Below are positions 25,474-38,900 of a DNA stretch of 64,000 bases, piece by piece. The notes beneath the pieces are model-generated. The model saw only the letters and a list, made by a program, of their open reading frames with translations, ran no database searches and was not told the DNA's origin. Source of the DNA: Parapristionchus giblindavisi (lineage: Eukaryota > Nematoda > Chromadorea > Rhabditida > Diplogasteridae). The stretch's first letter is position 1. Every line of letters starts with the position of its first letter. Position numbers and translations under genes: made by a program. Where the stretch lies: positions 248,001-312,000 of the forward strand of contig CALSFV010000235.1 of NCBI GenBank assembly GCA_943737045.1, given 5' to 3'.

Positions 25474-26514
25474 CAGCGAACGATTCCTGGACGAACACAA
25501 CCATTGAATTAGTGGACTAACCGCGTCTTTTTAATGAATACGAGTGAAATTGTAAGCGATGAAGAGAGATGCGAACAGTTGAAAGATAATATGTGCACAG
25601 CAAAAGCAACTTCACGTAGAACAATAAAATAAAAGAATAAAACAAAGTTTGCCCACCCTGCTCATTCCTCCTCTCACGAGCCGGAACCGTGAATCAGAAT
25701 TGCTAAGCACACGGTAGTATCACTTATCGTGAACTGAGCTTTCACTTGCTCCCAGGAAATTCATATATCATGTTATTAGTGCTAATATTTTTTATGTATT
25801 GATCATAATATGTTGGTAATGACTCATATATAAAGAAAACATGAGAAAAATAGAAACAAACACTCGAATTGAGCTAAAAAAACAGGATTGAAGCGTTGTG
25901 AAACTTTCAGAACGCTTCAAAAACGTTCACTATGTTTCTGAAACTTTCACTGCAACAAGAAACTTTGAGGTACGATATATATCATTAACCTTTGTTGAAA
26001 AATCCCCCTTCTGAATTGTTCGTTGTTTTTTACCTCATGTGAGTAAAGATTTCGCATTTTTTCACACCGATAAAATCACTGTTCATACTTTCAAAACGTA
26101 TTGTTTGGCTTTGCTGTTCGATAAACATACAATACAATAACAAAGCAAAAAAAAATGAAATAAATAAATGTAATACAATACACTCCATCAGACCTATTCA
26201 AAGCTGGGGGGGGGGGGGGGGGGGGAATCTACAGCGTAGCCTAAAAGTCGTGAGACACTTTCATTTTTTTATAACTTTTGTTCCAGGAAAGCGATCAAGC
26301 TGATCTGTCGACTAAATGCAGAGAATTTATCAAGGGATACAAACATGATGTGTGTGTGTGCTATTAAATCCCATTTAAGATTTGATAGGTTAACCCCGTG
26401 TTCAATGGCGAGATGAGTTCAAGAGGATCAATGCGCGATGGTGGTCAATACCAGTGGAGGAACTGAAGAACGGCCCTCCTTTGATCAAGTATAATACTTG
26501 ATATGAATAAATTG

Positions 26515-26599
26515 ACACTTGCTCGCTCTCGCGTGCGGATCCTCTTCTGACTCGCGGAGAGACTCGCGTCTCAAGGTCTACGGATTCCCCAGTACTTGA
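26515..26599 (+). pseudogene. thoc-3: THOC3 exon 12 fragment
   Basis: Only the last 85 bases of exon 12, encoding HLLALACGSSSDSRRDSR and then LKVYGFPST and stop, with no upstream exon. It is a by-product of the 3.29 kb duplication. Confidence 0.9.
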
Positions 26600-26772
26600 A
26601 GGGTACGGTAGTTGCCAAATTATGGATTGCGAACTGACTTTTTAAAGCTATCGTTTTTCCACCACTTAATATGATCTTCTACCATACGCCCACACTCAAT
26701 TTCTTTGGTACCGTTCTTTTCTACCTGAATTAATTATCGATTATTGCAATTACGTTGTTTATTTTTGTACTA

Positions 26773-29264
26773 TCGTACCTCAAAGTTTCTTGTTGCAGTG
26801 AAAGTTTCAGAAACATAGTGAACGTTTTTGAAGCGTTCTGAAAGTTTCACAACGCTTCAATCCTGTTTTTTTTAGCTCAATTCGAGTGTTTGTTTCTATT
26901 TTTCTCATGTTTTCTTTATATATGAGTCATTACCAACATATTATGATCAATACATAAAAAAATATTAACACTAATAACATGATATATGAATTTCCTGGGA
27001 GCAAGTGAAAGCTCAGTTCACGATAAGTGATACTACCGTGTGCTTAGCAATTCTGATTCACGGTTCCGGCTCGTGAGAGGAGGAATGAGCAGGGCGGGCA
27101 AACTTTCTTTTATTCTTTTATTTTATTGTTCTACGTGAAGTTGCTTTTGCTGTGCACATATTATCTTTCAACTGTTCGAGTACTCAATAAACCAAATATT
27201 GATTGGTGAAACGGAATATTTATTGATCAATCGATAAACACAACAATCTCGGGGAGAAATATGAACGGAAATCCAAGGTATGCACAAAAATGAATCACTA
27301 AACAAGTGAGGATTACGCTACAGTCCAAATAAAATTGAGTATCAAAGCAAGGGAATGTGGGTGATTACGGTAGGTATGAGACTAGGGCTTCTTCACGACC
27401 GATACCATACTGTGTTTCATCTTATGACGAGTATCTTCATCAAGATCAGAATCAATATATGGAGATGGTGAACGATGTGATGAATCCTTCTTTTTTCTAT
27501 CATCATCTGAACCAGATACCGGTTCCTGAATGAATTATTGATTGAATAAAGGGTATGGTACATCCGCAAACTTTCAATAGACACTACTTAACATTATAAA
27601 ATTAAATCGACAGACCATATGAGAGATTCATTTTTCTAATAAAGTAAATGAAACAATAGTATGATCAATCACGATACCTCCTTGATCTTTCTATCAGCTC
27701 CTACTTTCTTCCTTTCATCTCTTCTATCATCACGATTCGATTGACCCGAATGATCCTACAATCGACAATTCATCACTCACAATTCATGTAACAAAAATTC
27801 GGCACTACTGCAGAAGCCCAGATTGGGGATGGCGACTAAAATAGGGGGCAGAAGTCGTATACTCCCCAGTTTGACTTTCCGTTGATTATCTCACACTCTT
27901 TGCCCCACTTCTTGATCATTCTCTCCTTATGGTGTAGTTTAGAGCAAAATCAGCGAAGGTTTATCCCGGTTTAGGATAACTTCCAGTCTACCACGATTCA
28001 TGCCTTTGAAGACATTCACGAAATAGGAATGTTCTGGGATATCATGGTTTAGGGATTCGGAGGCTAAACTATTATTACCCCAATAATATCTGAATCGATT
28101 CTGCCCTGGCTCCGCCCAGTTTGGGGCGATCTGGGCTTCTGCAGTAGTAAAAATTCGAAGTCATATTGTTGACTTTATTCAATATTCATAGTATAAAGAT
28201 ACAAACCGCCGATCGTGCTACTTCAAAGGAGATTCCCGTATGACGAGACGAAGGAGTAGTCCAGATCTGTAATATAAAATCACTCATTAAGCAATGTAGT
28301 ACGAAGAACCCGATTATTTAATCATGTCCACCTTTTTAACCGTCCTCCCCATAACAACTACCATAGTTCAACCAATATCTTACACAATAATTTGCCCACA
28401 TCTATGCAATTTCTGGATGGACTGAATGAATATATAAATACGGAGAATATGTATTGATGAAATAGCGGTACGTGATGTAAAACAGTGAACATTGTACAAT
28501 GTGCTGATGTAGGTCTGGACAAGTGAAAAAAGGAAATAAAAAGAAAACTAAGTGTACTCACCGAGCATTGCTGCAGTCTGCATAGACGGTGAAGCGAGAC
28601 GCTGAGAGAAGCCCTAAATGGAAAATAATGAGTAAATCAATGATGAAAGGTTCCGCACAGCAATATGCTCAATTCACAAAGTAAATACTAAAAACGGGAC
28701 TCACCAGATTAGATTCAGCTGCCCCGAGGCGAGAAGTGTGGAGTGGAGTTGAAAGACGACATCAGCGAACGATTCCTGGACGAACACAACCATTGAATTA
28801 GTGGACTAACCGCGTCTTTTTAATGAATACGAGTGAAATTGTAAGCGATGAAGAGAGATGCGAACAGTTGAAAGATAATATGTGCACAGCAAAAGCAACT
28901 TCACGTAGAACAATAAAATAAAAGAATAAAACAAAGTTTGCCCACCCTGCTCATTCCTCCTCTCACGAGCCGGAACCGTGAATCAGAATTGCTAAGCACA
29001 CGGTAGTATCACTTATCGTGAACTGAGCTTTCACTTGCTCCCAGGAAATTCATATATCATGTTATTAGTGCTAATATTTTTTATGTATTGATCATAATAT
29101 GTTGGTAATGACTCATATATAAAGAAAACATGAGAAAAATAGAAACAAACACTCGAATTGAGCTAAAAAAACAGGATTGAAGCGTTGTGAAACTTTCAGA
29201 ACGCTTCAAAAACGTTCACTATGTTTCTGAAACTTTCACTGCAACAAGAAACTTTGAGGTACGA
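26773..29264. mobile_element. TA element, second copy
   Basis: Offset 3289 from 23484-25975 with the same long inverted repeats, nested MITE and decayed gene fragment. It came from segmental duplication rather than a second transposition, since the flanks are duplicated too. Confidence 0.85.
27382..28762 (-). pseudogene. Captured gene fragment, second copy
   Basis: Identical by eye to 24093-25473, including the extra G in the first exon and the stop in the third, so both lesions predate the duplication. Confidence 0.65.
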
Positions 29265-29937
29265 TATATATCATTAACCTTTGTTGAAAAATCCCCCTTC
29301 TGAATTGTTCGTTGTTTTTTACCTCATGTGAGTAAAGATTTCGCATTTTTTCACACCGATAAAATCACTGTTCATACTTTCAAAACGTATTGTTTGGCTT
29401 TGCTGTTCGATAAACATACAATACAATAACAAAGCAAAAAAAAATGAAATAAATAAATGTAATACAATACACTCCATCAGACCTATTCAAAGCTGGGGGG
29501 GGGGGGGGAATCTACAGCGTAGCCTAAAAGTCGTGAGACACTTTCATTTTTTTATAACTTTTGTTCCAGGAAAGCGATCAAGCTGATCTGTCGACTAAAT
29601 GCAGAGAATTTATCAAGGGATACAAACATGATGTGTGTGTGTGCTATTAAATCCCATTTAAGATTTGATAGGTTAACCCCGTGTTCAATGGCGAGATGAG
29701 TTCAAGAGGATCAATGCGCGATGGTGGTCAATACCAGTGGAGGAACTGAAGAACGGCCCTCCTTTGATCAAGTATAATACTTGATATGAATAAATTGATT
29801 GATTGTGTTTGTGTGTCTTTAAGATGTGCTCACGAGTCGTTCTATATAGATTCTATATAGGCCACTCCATCCGTCAAATTGCCAGAGAGAATATCTATTG
29901 ACCTTACTCTCAATCTCTATCAGCATTGATTTTAAAT

Positions 29938-30190
29938 AAAGGCACACACGAGCTAATTTTACTCTCCGTTCTGCATAGGCATCCATGAACGTTGGCAAAC
30001 TGTTTGCCGGCAAACGTGACGTCACAAACGTAGGCGGAGGCGTTTGCCAGAGATCCCCCTACTCTTTTGACGTCACGTTTGCCGGCAAAAGGTTTGCCAA
30101 CGTTCATGGATACGGTCCCTGACAATACTCTCTCGTAGACAAAGAAAGCGAGAGAAAGAATTTGCATGAGCGGAGAGTTTCAAATTAATT
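29938..30190. mobile_element. CRE-MITE nested in an AGGCACAC MITE
   Basis: The outer palindrome (AGGCACACACGAGC, CTCTCTCGTAGACAAAGAAA, AGCGGAGAGTTTC) is interrupted at 29983-30112 by a CRE-MITE with two TGACGTCA sites (30018 and 30069 regions). The same nest is at 40351-40603. Confidence 0.78.
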
Positions 30191-30256
30191 GCAAGTTTGT
30201 ACACATGAGCACAAAATCTGAAAAAAGGGCTCGTAGGAATGGATCGACAATGATAT

Positions 30257-30453
30257 GGGATACACTCACAGAAAAAACCCTAGCTCATGTACCCCTGTGC
30301 ACCAAACACTAAACGGTTAGGGTTTGAAACACTTGTATCTAAGGGTTTCTCAGGGTAGGGCTTCAAAACCCTTAAGTGCAAGTGTTTCAAGCCCTAACCG
30401 TTTAGTGTTTGGTGCACAGGGGTACATGAGCTAGGGTTTTTTCTGTGAGTGTA
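30257..30453. mobile_element. CACTCACAGAAAAAACCCT MITE
   Basis: About 197-base palindrome with ends TACACTCACAGAAAAAACCC and its complement; arms carry ACCGTTTAGTGTTTGGTGCA and its complement. A second copy is at 40670-40866. The ends resemble those of the nested elements at 56810 and 57855. Confidence 0.82.
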
Positions 30454-30711
30454 TGTTTCACGATATTCTTTTTAGTTTCAACATTAATGAAGCAGTTGGT
30501 GGGAAACGACTGTCAGTTGAAACTAACAATAAATGCATCAGTGACGACGTCTTCTCAACACAGATGAATTAATCCTAATCCGAAAAAAACAATAATTTTT
30601 CAAATTAAAAATACAAATAAAATGACCAACAAAAATTTTTAAACTATTTTTTTGAGTAAAGAAAAGTCTACCTCGAAAATAGTCAGTTCGCGATAACTAC
30701 TCATTTATGGG

Positions 30712-30893
30712 ACCTTTGCCAAGCCATGGTCAAAAGCGTAGGGGTAGGGGAATACGGTATATACATCAGAGTGCACAAAGGTTGGCTGAGTAGGGAGAAT
30801 CTTTTGAACCCTTGCTGGGTGTCGAACATTTCAAGCCGAGCAACCCTTGTTGTTCTGCTGGCCCCTCTTATCCACTGGATCACGGGTCCCCAT
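30712..30893 (-). mobile_element. tRNA-derived SINE
   Basis: On the minus strand it starts GGGACCCGTGATCCAGTGGA, where ATCCAGTGGATAAG resembles a tRNA A box, followed about 40 bases on by TGTTCGACACCC resembling a B box. The rest is a non-tRNA tail. A better preserved copy is at 51735-51935; another is at 41125-41306. It is not a functional tRNA, as no cloverleaf could be built by eye. Confidence 0.6.
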
Positions 30894-31836
30894 TAGTAGC
30901 AGGAGTGAATAGAACTCATATACTGAGCGTGTCTATCGCAGTGGATCCATTTTATATAGCGATCTAAGCCCCGCCCATTTGACTGCACGGGGATGGACAC
31001 CCATTATAGTCAAGTAACGCTTTGTACAACACCCCAAAATTTTATTAACAAAATCAGAAGAAATCAAGGATGGTAGATTCACAGCGTTGAAAGTTGAGTA
31101 GACGGACAGTAGTTGATTCAGCAAACGACCGCTCGACTAGGAGATGTAAACAGAGATTGGGAGAGTTGATGAGAAACGTCCTTTAGTGAGTCATGCATCA
31201 GTCAGCATTTCCATTCTACGTTATCAACATATACTCTTCTACCAATTAAAGACACACTCCGAGCTAATTTGAATCTCTCTGCTCTGGCCCAGCTCTCTCG
31301 CAAACGAAGAAAGCTAGAGAACATTTCCAGAGCAGAGAGGGTCAAATTAGCTCGGAGTGAGCCTATAAATGTCTGTTTATAACAGTGTTCCGAAATTGTG
31401 ATAAAAGGCATGAAGTGGAAACGATCTATAAAATGTTAAACGTATCTGACTAATTCCGAGAGAGAAAGTGGTTGTGGTTGTGCAGAAGATCCACTATCCG
31501 AGTGAAGAGTAGAAGACATTTTCTTGACCGTATTTGATTAGGTAGAGCATTAGCAATCAATCAATATTGTGTTTGTGAGCATATCGGATTGTTATAATCG
31601 ATCAAGTGATGATATCTGATTGGATGGGAAGGGGTAATGTAGATGATTGGGAATATTGATTGATATTGATTTTTATTATCATGTGCATCTTTCATCAAAA
31701 GGCGACTAACGTTAGTCTTTTGTTGAAGGCGGAATATTAATTGGTTAATATCGATTAATCAGTATTAGTTAGAAATCAATAATGGTATTATTAAGAAATT
31801 ATCGGATATTATTGATTAGTTACCCATCAATCGATA

Positions 31837-32853
31837 ATGGTGGTGGAACGCTTGCGTCGAATGGTTGCCCGTGGCACGAGTCTCGAGGACTTTGTCGACT
31901 ACTTCGCGTCGAACAAGCGCATCCGGCCCTTCGAACTGCACGTATACGGTAGTGCGAGGGATTACGGTAGTGAGGGGTTACTGTAGGTGTATGGTAGTTC
32001 AGGGGATTACGGTAGTTAGGGGTTATTGTAGTGATGCGTTACTGTAAATGACAGGTGCTAGATTGCGTGATTAAGTAGTAAGTTTTTGAATAAGCGGGTA
32101 GTTTTGGACTCCAGTAACTCCATCGAGTCATGTATGCTTACTTGGGTGTATATCAACAAATCGAAACGAGAATTCACTGGGATGCGCTGTGATTTAGCAG
32201 CAAAATGCGTTTCTTGATCTGCTCTTTGATCTTTTGCAGTCCCAGCGGAGCTACTCCCAAATAGACGGTTCTTCGCGCTACGGTGGATCAGTAAGTCTTT
32301 TTATTATTATTATTATTATTTATTATTATTTTATAATGTATGTTTACTATTGTTCAGTCGTCTACTACCAACAACATGTATTCTGTATCGTGGAACTGCG
32401 ATGGAACTCAGGTGTGTTTTAATTAAATAATTAATAATAATAATAATAATAATAAATAATAACAACAATGAGAATAACTGTGATGTTTTCTTTCACTTTC
32501 AATTATAGCTTTCCACGAAGAATGATTGAAGACGTGGAGAGATTTATTTATATATGATTTCTCTTCCACCAGAAAACACCTGGTTGAATATGCATAATAA
32601 TAATAATAATTCGTTCAATTGAACGCTTCGGGGGATCGGATATATCCGTTAGTTATATCTGTTTGAAGGATGGCCGTAACCATGGTGGCCAATTATATTA
32701 ATTAATTATTATTCTTTATAAAAATTATATACTTTGAAAATGGCGAAAAATATTATTATTATTTTATTTATTTATTTATTTATGATTCAAGATCGCGACG
32801 GGCACGCAAGACAAAATCGTATCTGTGGGAACGTTTGACATCAGTGGAAAGGT

Positions 32854-32947
<94 letters not shown>

Positions 32948-35900
32948 TTAATAGTTAATTTTTCTTTGAAATCAAACAATCAGATGGAAGAAGAATTAAG
33001 AATCTTGTATTTTCCAACGGCTAAGTTGGAGTTGTGAAGCATGAGTGTGATTGGCTCACAACGTTTCCAGAGATAGATATTAGGTAGATCGAATGTGAGG
33101 GAGTACGCAAGTGTGGGAGAGCACAAACGGTGAAAGTGTACCATACCGTAATTGTTTTGGCATTTTGCCAAATTTTCAATGACCGTTGGTCTATTCAGAA
33201 TTTGCTCTTGCTAATGTAATCATTTATTTAATCGCCATATTTTCAGTTCCGCCAGACACTCTGCGGCACCAAACACATGGAATCCGTCAATAAGGTAGGT
33301 AGATCAGGGACTGATGGTCAGGGTTATATGGATTATCGATTGATTGATCGATAATTTACCGTAACATCAAGAATTATTGATTGATTAGTCGACCTTATAT
33401 GAGGCCGTTTGCGTAAGACTCGACTAAGTGCCGGCACAGTAAAAAAATCAAATTTTGGGGATCGGGGTTCTCAAGGGTGCTCATGACGATGGTCACGTTC
33501 ATTTTGCACCTAGAGCCACCGTTGAGGCCAGACGACGTCGCGTTGAAATCGCGTTTTTAGTCATTTCTCGTGACCCGATAGTGCTAAAAATTGCACAATA
33601 TATCCTCAGGAGCAGAATTTGATGGCGATCACGCCTGTCTAATTCATTTTTCATGGAAAAATTTCAGAAATTTTCAAAATTGGAAATTCAGTCGATGGAA
33701 AAAGTCCGTTTTGCGAGATACATAGATCGGACCGGAATGGCATCAGGATTCCCTAGAAAAAATTTCAGCCAATTTGCGCCCGAGTCATTCGAGATAATCA
33801 ACTTTTAGTGTAGTCATTTTGGCGTTGAAGAGTATTAAAGATGCTAGAGAGTATGGAATTGTGAGAGAGCAGAGAAGGTTGAAGGTAAGGGCATTCCGTC
33901 CACTCTTCATTCCCATCCTGATCGTCTCACCTGCCTCTTTGCTCTCTCGCCCCAGCACACTCTCTCGTCTCTTGCCTCCGCATCAACGGTAAAATGACTA
34001 CACTAAAAGTTGATTATCTCGAATGACTCGGGCGCAAATTGGCTGAAATTTTTTCTATGGAATCCTGATGTCATTCCGGTCCGATCTATGTATCTCGCAA
34101 AACGGACTTTTTCCATCTACTGAATTTCCAATTTTGAAAATTTCTGAAATTTTCCATGAAAAATGAATTAGACAGGCGTGATCGCCATCAAATTCTGCCC
34201 CTGAGGGTATATTGTGCAATTTTTAGCACTATCGGATCAAGAGAAATGACGAAAAACGCGATTTCAACGCGACGTCGTCTGGCCTCAACGGTGTATCTAG
34301 GTGCAAAATGAACGTGACCATCATCATAAGCACCCTTGAGAACCTCGATCTCCAAAATTTGATTTTTTTACTGTGCCAAATTTTATTTCTTTTAGTCGAT
34401 TCTTACGCAAACGGCCTCATATCATGATGTCTTGATAACAGGGACGGGCGAACAGGATCGGGCGAAAAAAATTCGAAAACGAAAAATTTTCGTTTCAAAA
34501 CCTCGAAAAATTCGAAAAAAATCCAATTTTACTGTTAAAGTCATTTATAATGTTGAAATCTTTGAGCTCGAAAGTCATTCTTTATTGGATGCTTCCAGAA
34601 AACTTATTTAGGCAAAATATGGAAGAAGAAGAAACAATAAGAAACGTAAATTCGACACAACTTCACCTCAAACGAAACTCATGAGAGGAATATTGACATT
34701 GAGAAAAATCAGAGATTCGAAAGAGGAATGAGAGACAACGATTGTCGGTCAGGATGGTTACCACAGTAGAGAAAAATCTTCCCACTTCCATACTTCCAGG
34801 GAGGGATTTTTTTCACATGAATTTTTCATGCTAGATGTTCGTGAATTTGGCTTGAAATTATATGGAAAAACAATCGTTAGCGATTCAGAAAAAGTGAAAA
34901 TACAGTAAGAACTCGATCATTTCTCGAGTGGAAAACATACAGTATGAAAAAAAAGTATTGAATTTCTTTCGAAAATACCTTTTTTGTAGTTGAACATCCC
35001 GTTTTCCCTATATTTCGTTGGTTTTGAACTCCCAGAATATCTAGTGTAAAACTCGAAAAATTTCCGAGAAAGACGAAAAATTTTTCGATCGAACAATTTT
35101 TCGTCTGGGGGTCGAAAAAAACGAAGAAAACGAACACGAAAAATCTTTTTCGCCCATCCCTGCTTGATAATATGTTCTAGCCATTACCTACCGTAGGCTA
35201 GTTGATTATTGATTTTTTTTGCGTAATTATCGATTTATCGATTATAGATCGCATGGCATCCGTCCAATCCCTCGCTGCTAGCGTCCGCGTCCGCCGACCT
35301 CTCCGTATGCATCTGGGACACGCGGCAGAAGAACGCGAAACCTGGAAGGATTTCCACTAAAGGTACGGTAGGGTGGGGATTTAGGAGGTGTACTGTAGGC
35401 TTCTCAAAACTCTCTCGGTCTCTCTTTCTTGATGTGCAGTTTGGCAATGTGCCAAATTGAATAAAAAAACTGAATATACATACTTTTCCTCCTATTTTGA
35501 AACGCTGCGCTAGCGGCGCTTGTTCCGCAAATGTGCACACTTGCCACGCCCCCTTTAAGCCCCGCCCCCTTTTCCAGGCAGATAGCAAGGAAGGGGGGGG
35601 GAGGCCCCAGCCGGCTCCTGCTCGGCGACTTCTCCAAGAAGATGGAGAAGTCCGGGGCAGGGAAGGGACTTCATCGCGAAGTCCCTTCCCCAAACAAAAA
35701 TGCTCTCGAATGAGAGAGGCGCAACTGATGAATCAGAGGCGAAGAATGAGCAGGCCGAGGCTATTTATAGGGGGCGATACAAACTACAAGCCTCGCATGC
35801 GCGCTCTCTCGCTAGAACAAGCTCTCTCGCTTACTCTCACTGTCCAGCTCTCTCTCCTCTCTCATCTCCCCTGTGTGTCTTACCTGGTTTGTCTGTATGT

Positions 35901-38900
35901 CTGTGCTCTAACCAGAACGTGCTATCAAATTTATTAATGAAGAAATTTTAATGAGTGAATCGACTAATTGGTATGGAAAGAATGAACATCGGTAATAACT
36001 GAAGAGTAAGGTGATCGGTAACGAATGAACAGAATATACAAATCGGCTCAAAGATCGTTCCCCTTGCAATTGAAACTCTCTTGTAGCAAGTTCTGTCGGG
36101 GCAGATGAACCACCATGAGAATTGATTTCTTTCTGTTTTCTTGAGAGTCATCGTACGGCCGCATATGCAAGTCTTGCTTGATGACAACAAACCCATACTT
36201 TTCATTTGTTCAATGTGTGTTTCCTTAGGAAGGGACAGAAACATCTCTAGCTGTCGAGAATTCACACCCTTGAATAGATTTAGAGCTTCGCTGTGGGGCG
36301 GTAAACCATCCTCCCAATTTGGGTAACTACCAGCCGTCAAAGGATTAGGAAGTGGGGGCGTTGGTACGGTAGGCTTGACGGGAGAATCGGTCGATCCAAA
36401 ACTAACATCACTGAAGAGAATCGGAAAGCTGGGGGATTTGGGAGAAGACTCGGAGACGGGGATATTGACATAATTAGACTGATAGAATGAGATAAACCTT
36501 GTTTTACCCCGCGTATTGCCATCTTGTTAGGTCATCATTAGTTAATCAAGAGCGAGAGAGAGAGAGCTTTGAGATATGAGAGAGTGAGCGCTAGAGAGCG
36601 TTGACATATGAGAGACTGCGCAAGATGCCGAGAGAGAGGTGAGAGAGCGTTCAGATATGAGAGAGTACGCAGTGCACGGTTGGAGGGGGGAGGGGCTTGA
36701 AGGGGGTGTGGCAAGTGTGCACATTTGCGGAACAAACGCCGCGCTAGCTGCCTTATTTGATGCTGTCTGTGATATAATCGATAAGCCGTTATCGATTGAT
36801 TTGATTCATAATCAATAGCCTCCACCTACCATATCCCTTTCGTTCAGCCGCGTCAACGAGCGTCTCGTGGTCGCCGTGCGGTCAGTATCTCGTCGTCGGA
36901 GACAAGGACGAGCGACTGTCCCTGATTGAGGGACGCACATTCTCAATTGGAAAGGTATACGGTAGCTCTTACATACATACATGCATACATACATACATAC
37001 ATATTTATCCTATCAGCACATTAAATGCAGAGGGGGCCAAAACAGGGGGATTCTTCTTATCCACAAGATTTATCCTTTCGTCTCTGAGAGAATTCATCTC
37101 CATTCAAGAAAACGTCAGCATATTAAACTTGATTAGAATAGTCGAAAAACACACGAAAACTTGACGTTGTTCGTCCAATCGGCCTGCTTGACAATACGGA
37201 TATACCGCTCCTGACTTTCCAAGGTCTACTAGGAGGGGAATCAACTGTTGGTCCTCTTCTCTTGATGGAATAGGCGAGAGCGGAGAGATAATAGTCCAAC
37301 CGACCGAACCGCAGAGAGAAAAGGCAGAAGAATGTCGGTAGCTCTATCTATCTCGAATTACGGTTACGGTAGCTAGTGTTCAAATGATGGTTACGGTAAC
37401 CCGCACAACTGAATATATGTTATGCTCGGAGATACTGTGGTAACAGCAGATTATGCCCATTTTTCGTTCGAGCGGATACTCTGGCTGTATTGTATTATTG
37501 ATTTATCGATTGATTTATTGATTGACTATTCAGACGGTGGACTTCAATCGTCTCGAGGTGAACGAGTTCGTGTACGACCACACGGGCAACCATCTCATCG
37601 TGGCACTCGGATCGGGCAAGATGGGCATTGTTGAGTGAGTAGTTCGTTTTAGAGTGATGTGGAAAAATTCGTGGCACTCGGATAGGGCAAGATGGGCATT
37701 GTTGAGTGAGTAGTTCGTTTTAGAGTGACGTGGAAAAAATCGCCAATACACATATACACGTGTTGATGTGCAAAATTGACCATTTGTTCGACAATACACT
37801 AAAACATATACACGTGCTGTGTGGGGATTTATATCATCATTGGTATATATATATATATATATTTATTCACATTTAGCGAACAAATGATGTGAAACAAATA
37901 AATAAACAAATGAAGAAAATAAGGAATGGAATGAAATAGTGCATATGGATTGAGCCTAGAAGGAGATATCAGTGTTCCTAAGGGACGATAGAATTGGGGG
38001 GAGGGAAGAGAATCTGTATGAATAGGCGACAACAGGACATGCAGATCAGTCTCCAACATCAAAGGAGATTCTATTTTCGGGTTTTGTAAGCAAACGGGCC
38101 GCTCGCAAAAAGAAGTTATTGTGCCTGTATTGGAAACGGGACCCTGAATTGGAGAAATTCAACCCATTTCTTGTAATATATGTTTTGAAATAGTGATTTT
38201 TCTTATTTGAAATCCTAAATTTGCCTCTAAGTAGTTTAATAGAAGTTCTAATGTCTATGATGGATCTACGGTGTTCGAGGGTTTCTAGATCGAGTTTTTC
38301 GTTGCGAACATTTGCCCGCGGCATATTGTCCCACGTTGATTTTATGACTCAGTATCCCTCGGTATGACTCAGTATCCCTCAAATTGGTAGATCGATAATT
38401 GTTTTGATTACAGTATGCCCGACTTTGTGTGCTCTCGCACGATTCAGGCGCACTCTCCACAGTCGAGCTGCATCTCGGTGAGCCAGAATATTGATTTATT
38501 TTTTTTTCATCCACGTATCATTGCCTTTTGTTGGGTAAACACGTTATAAGTTGCAATTGAAACGCGATTTCTGCGGCTAATCCAACTGTTAACACGTTTT
38601 GCATTGCCAATCCATATTGCTTACTAGCATTGAGAATATATTGATCAATCAATAATTTGTGGATTACTGTAGATAGCGATCTCGCGTCGGGAGATCGTCT
38701 GGCGGTGGGCGCATCGGATGCGCTCTGCTCCATCTGGGACACGACGGACCTCATCTGTGATAGGGTCATCTCGAGGTACGGTAGTGCATTAACTTATTGA
38801 TTGATTGGTCGATTTATTGATTGATCAATTTATTGATCTATTTATTTATTGCATTTGGTTACATATGCCAGAACGATTAGGATAGTCTTTCGTTAGCGAA

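Larger units (their letters stand above)
23484..25975. mobile_element. TA-flanked 2.5 kb element with about 405-base terminal inverted repeats
   Basis: Ends TCGTACCTCAAAG and CTTTGAGGTACGA; the inverted repeats reach to about 23891 and from about 25572. The empty site after copy 3 (about 39681) shows that one TA was duplicated, as in Tc1/mariner-type insertion (family knowledge). No transposase is visible. The interior carries exons of a captured gene and a nested MITE. It lies in the 3' flank of THOC3 copy 2. Confidence 0.85.
23226..26514. repeat. 3.29 kb tandem duplication, unit 1
   Basis: Starts within exon 12 of THOC3 copy 2 and runs through its 3' flank and the inserted 2.5 kb element. 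It is repeated head-to-tail at 26515-29797 with a constant offset of 3289. The only obvious difference is a poly-G run (20 versus 14). Confidence 0.92.
26515..29797. repeat. 3.29 kb tandem duplication, unit 2
   Basis: Near-identical second unit, including TA element copy 2 (about 26773-29264) and its captured gene (27382-28762). The join at 26515 puts spacer sequence directly against the middle of THOC3 exon 12. Confidence 0.92.

Noticed and set aside
30257..30453. Interstitial telomere-like sequence (TTAGGG-like words)
   Set aside because: The words are isolated within a palindromic MITE, not tandem TTAGGC repeats of nematode telomeres.
30712..30893. Functional tRNA gene
   Set aside because: Only A- and B-box-like stretches are present; acceptor and anticodon stems cannot be formed, so a SINE is the better call.
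32776..33037. Poly-isoleucine frames on both strands (also near 18899 and 44071)
   Set aside because: Translations of (AAT)n or (ATT)n microsatellites.
35404..35937. Pro/Gly/Ala-rich frames of up to 152 codons on both strands
   Set aside because: They lie across exon 6, its intron and the Merlin terminal repeat; no consistent codon use and no start or splice support.
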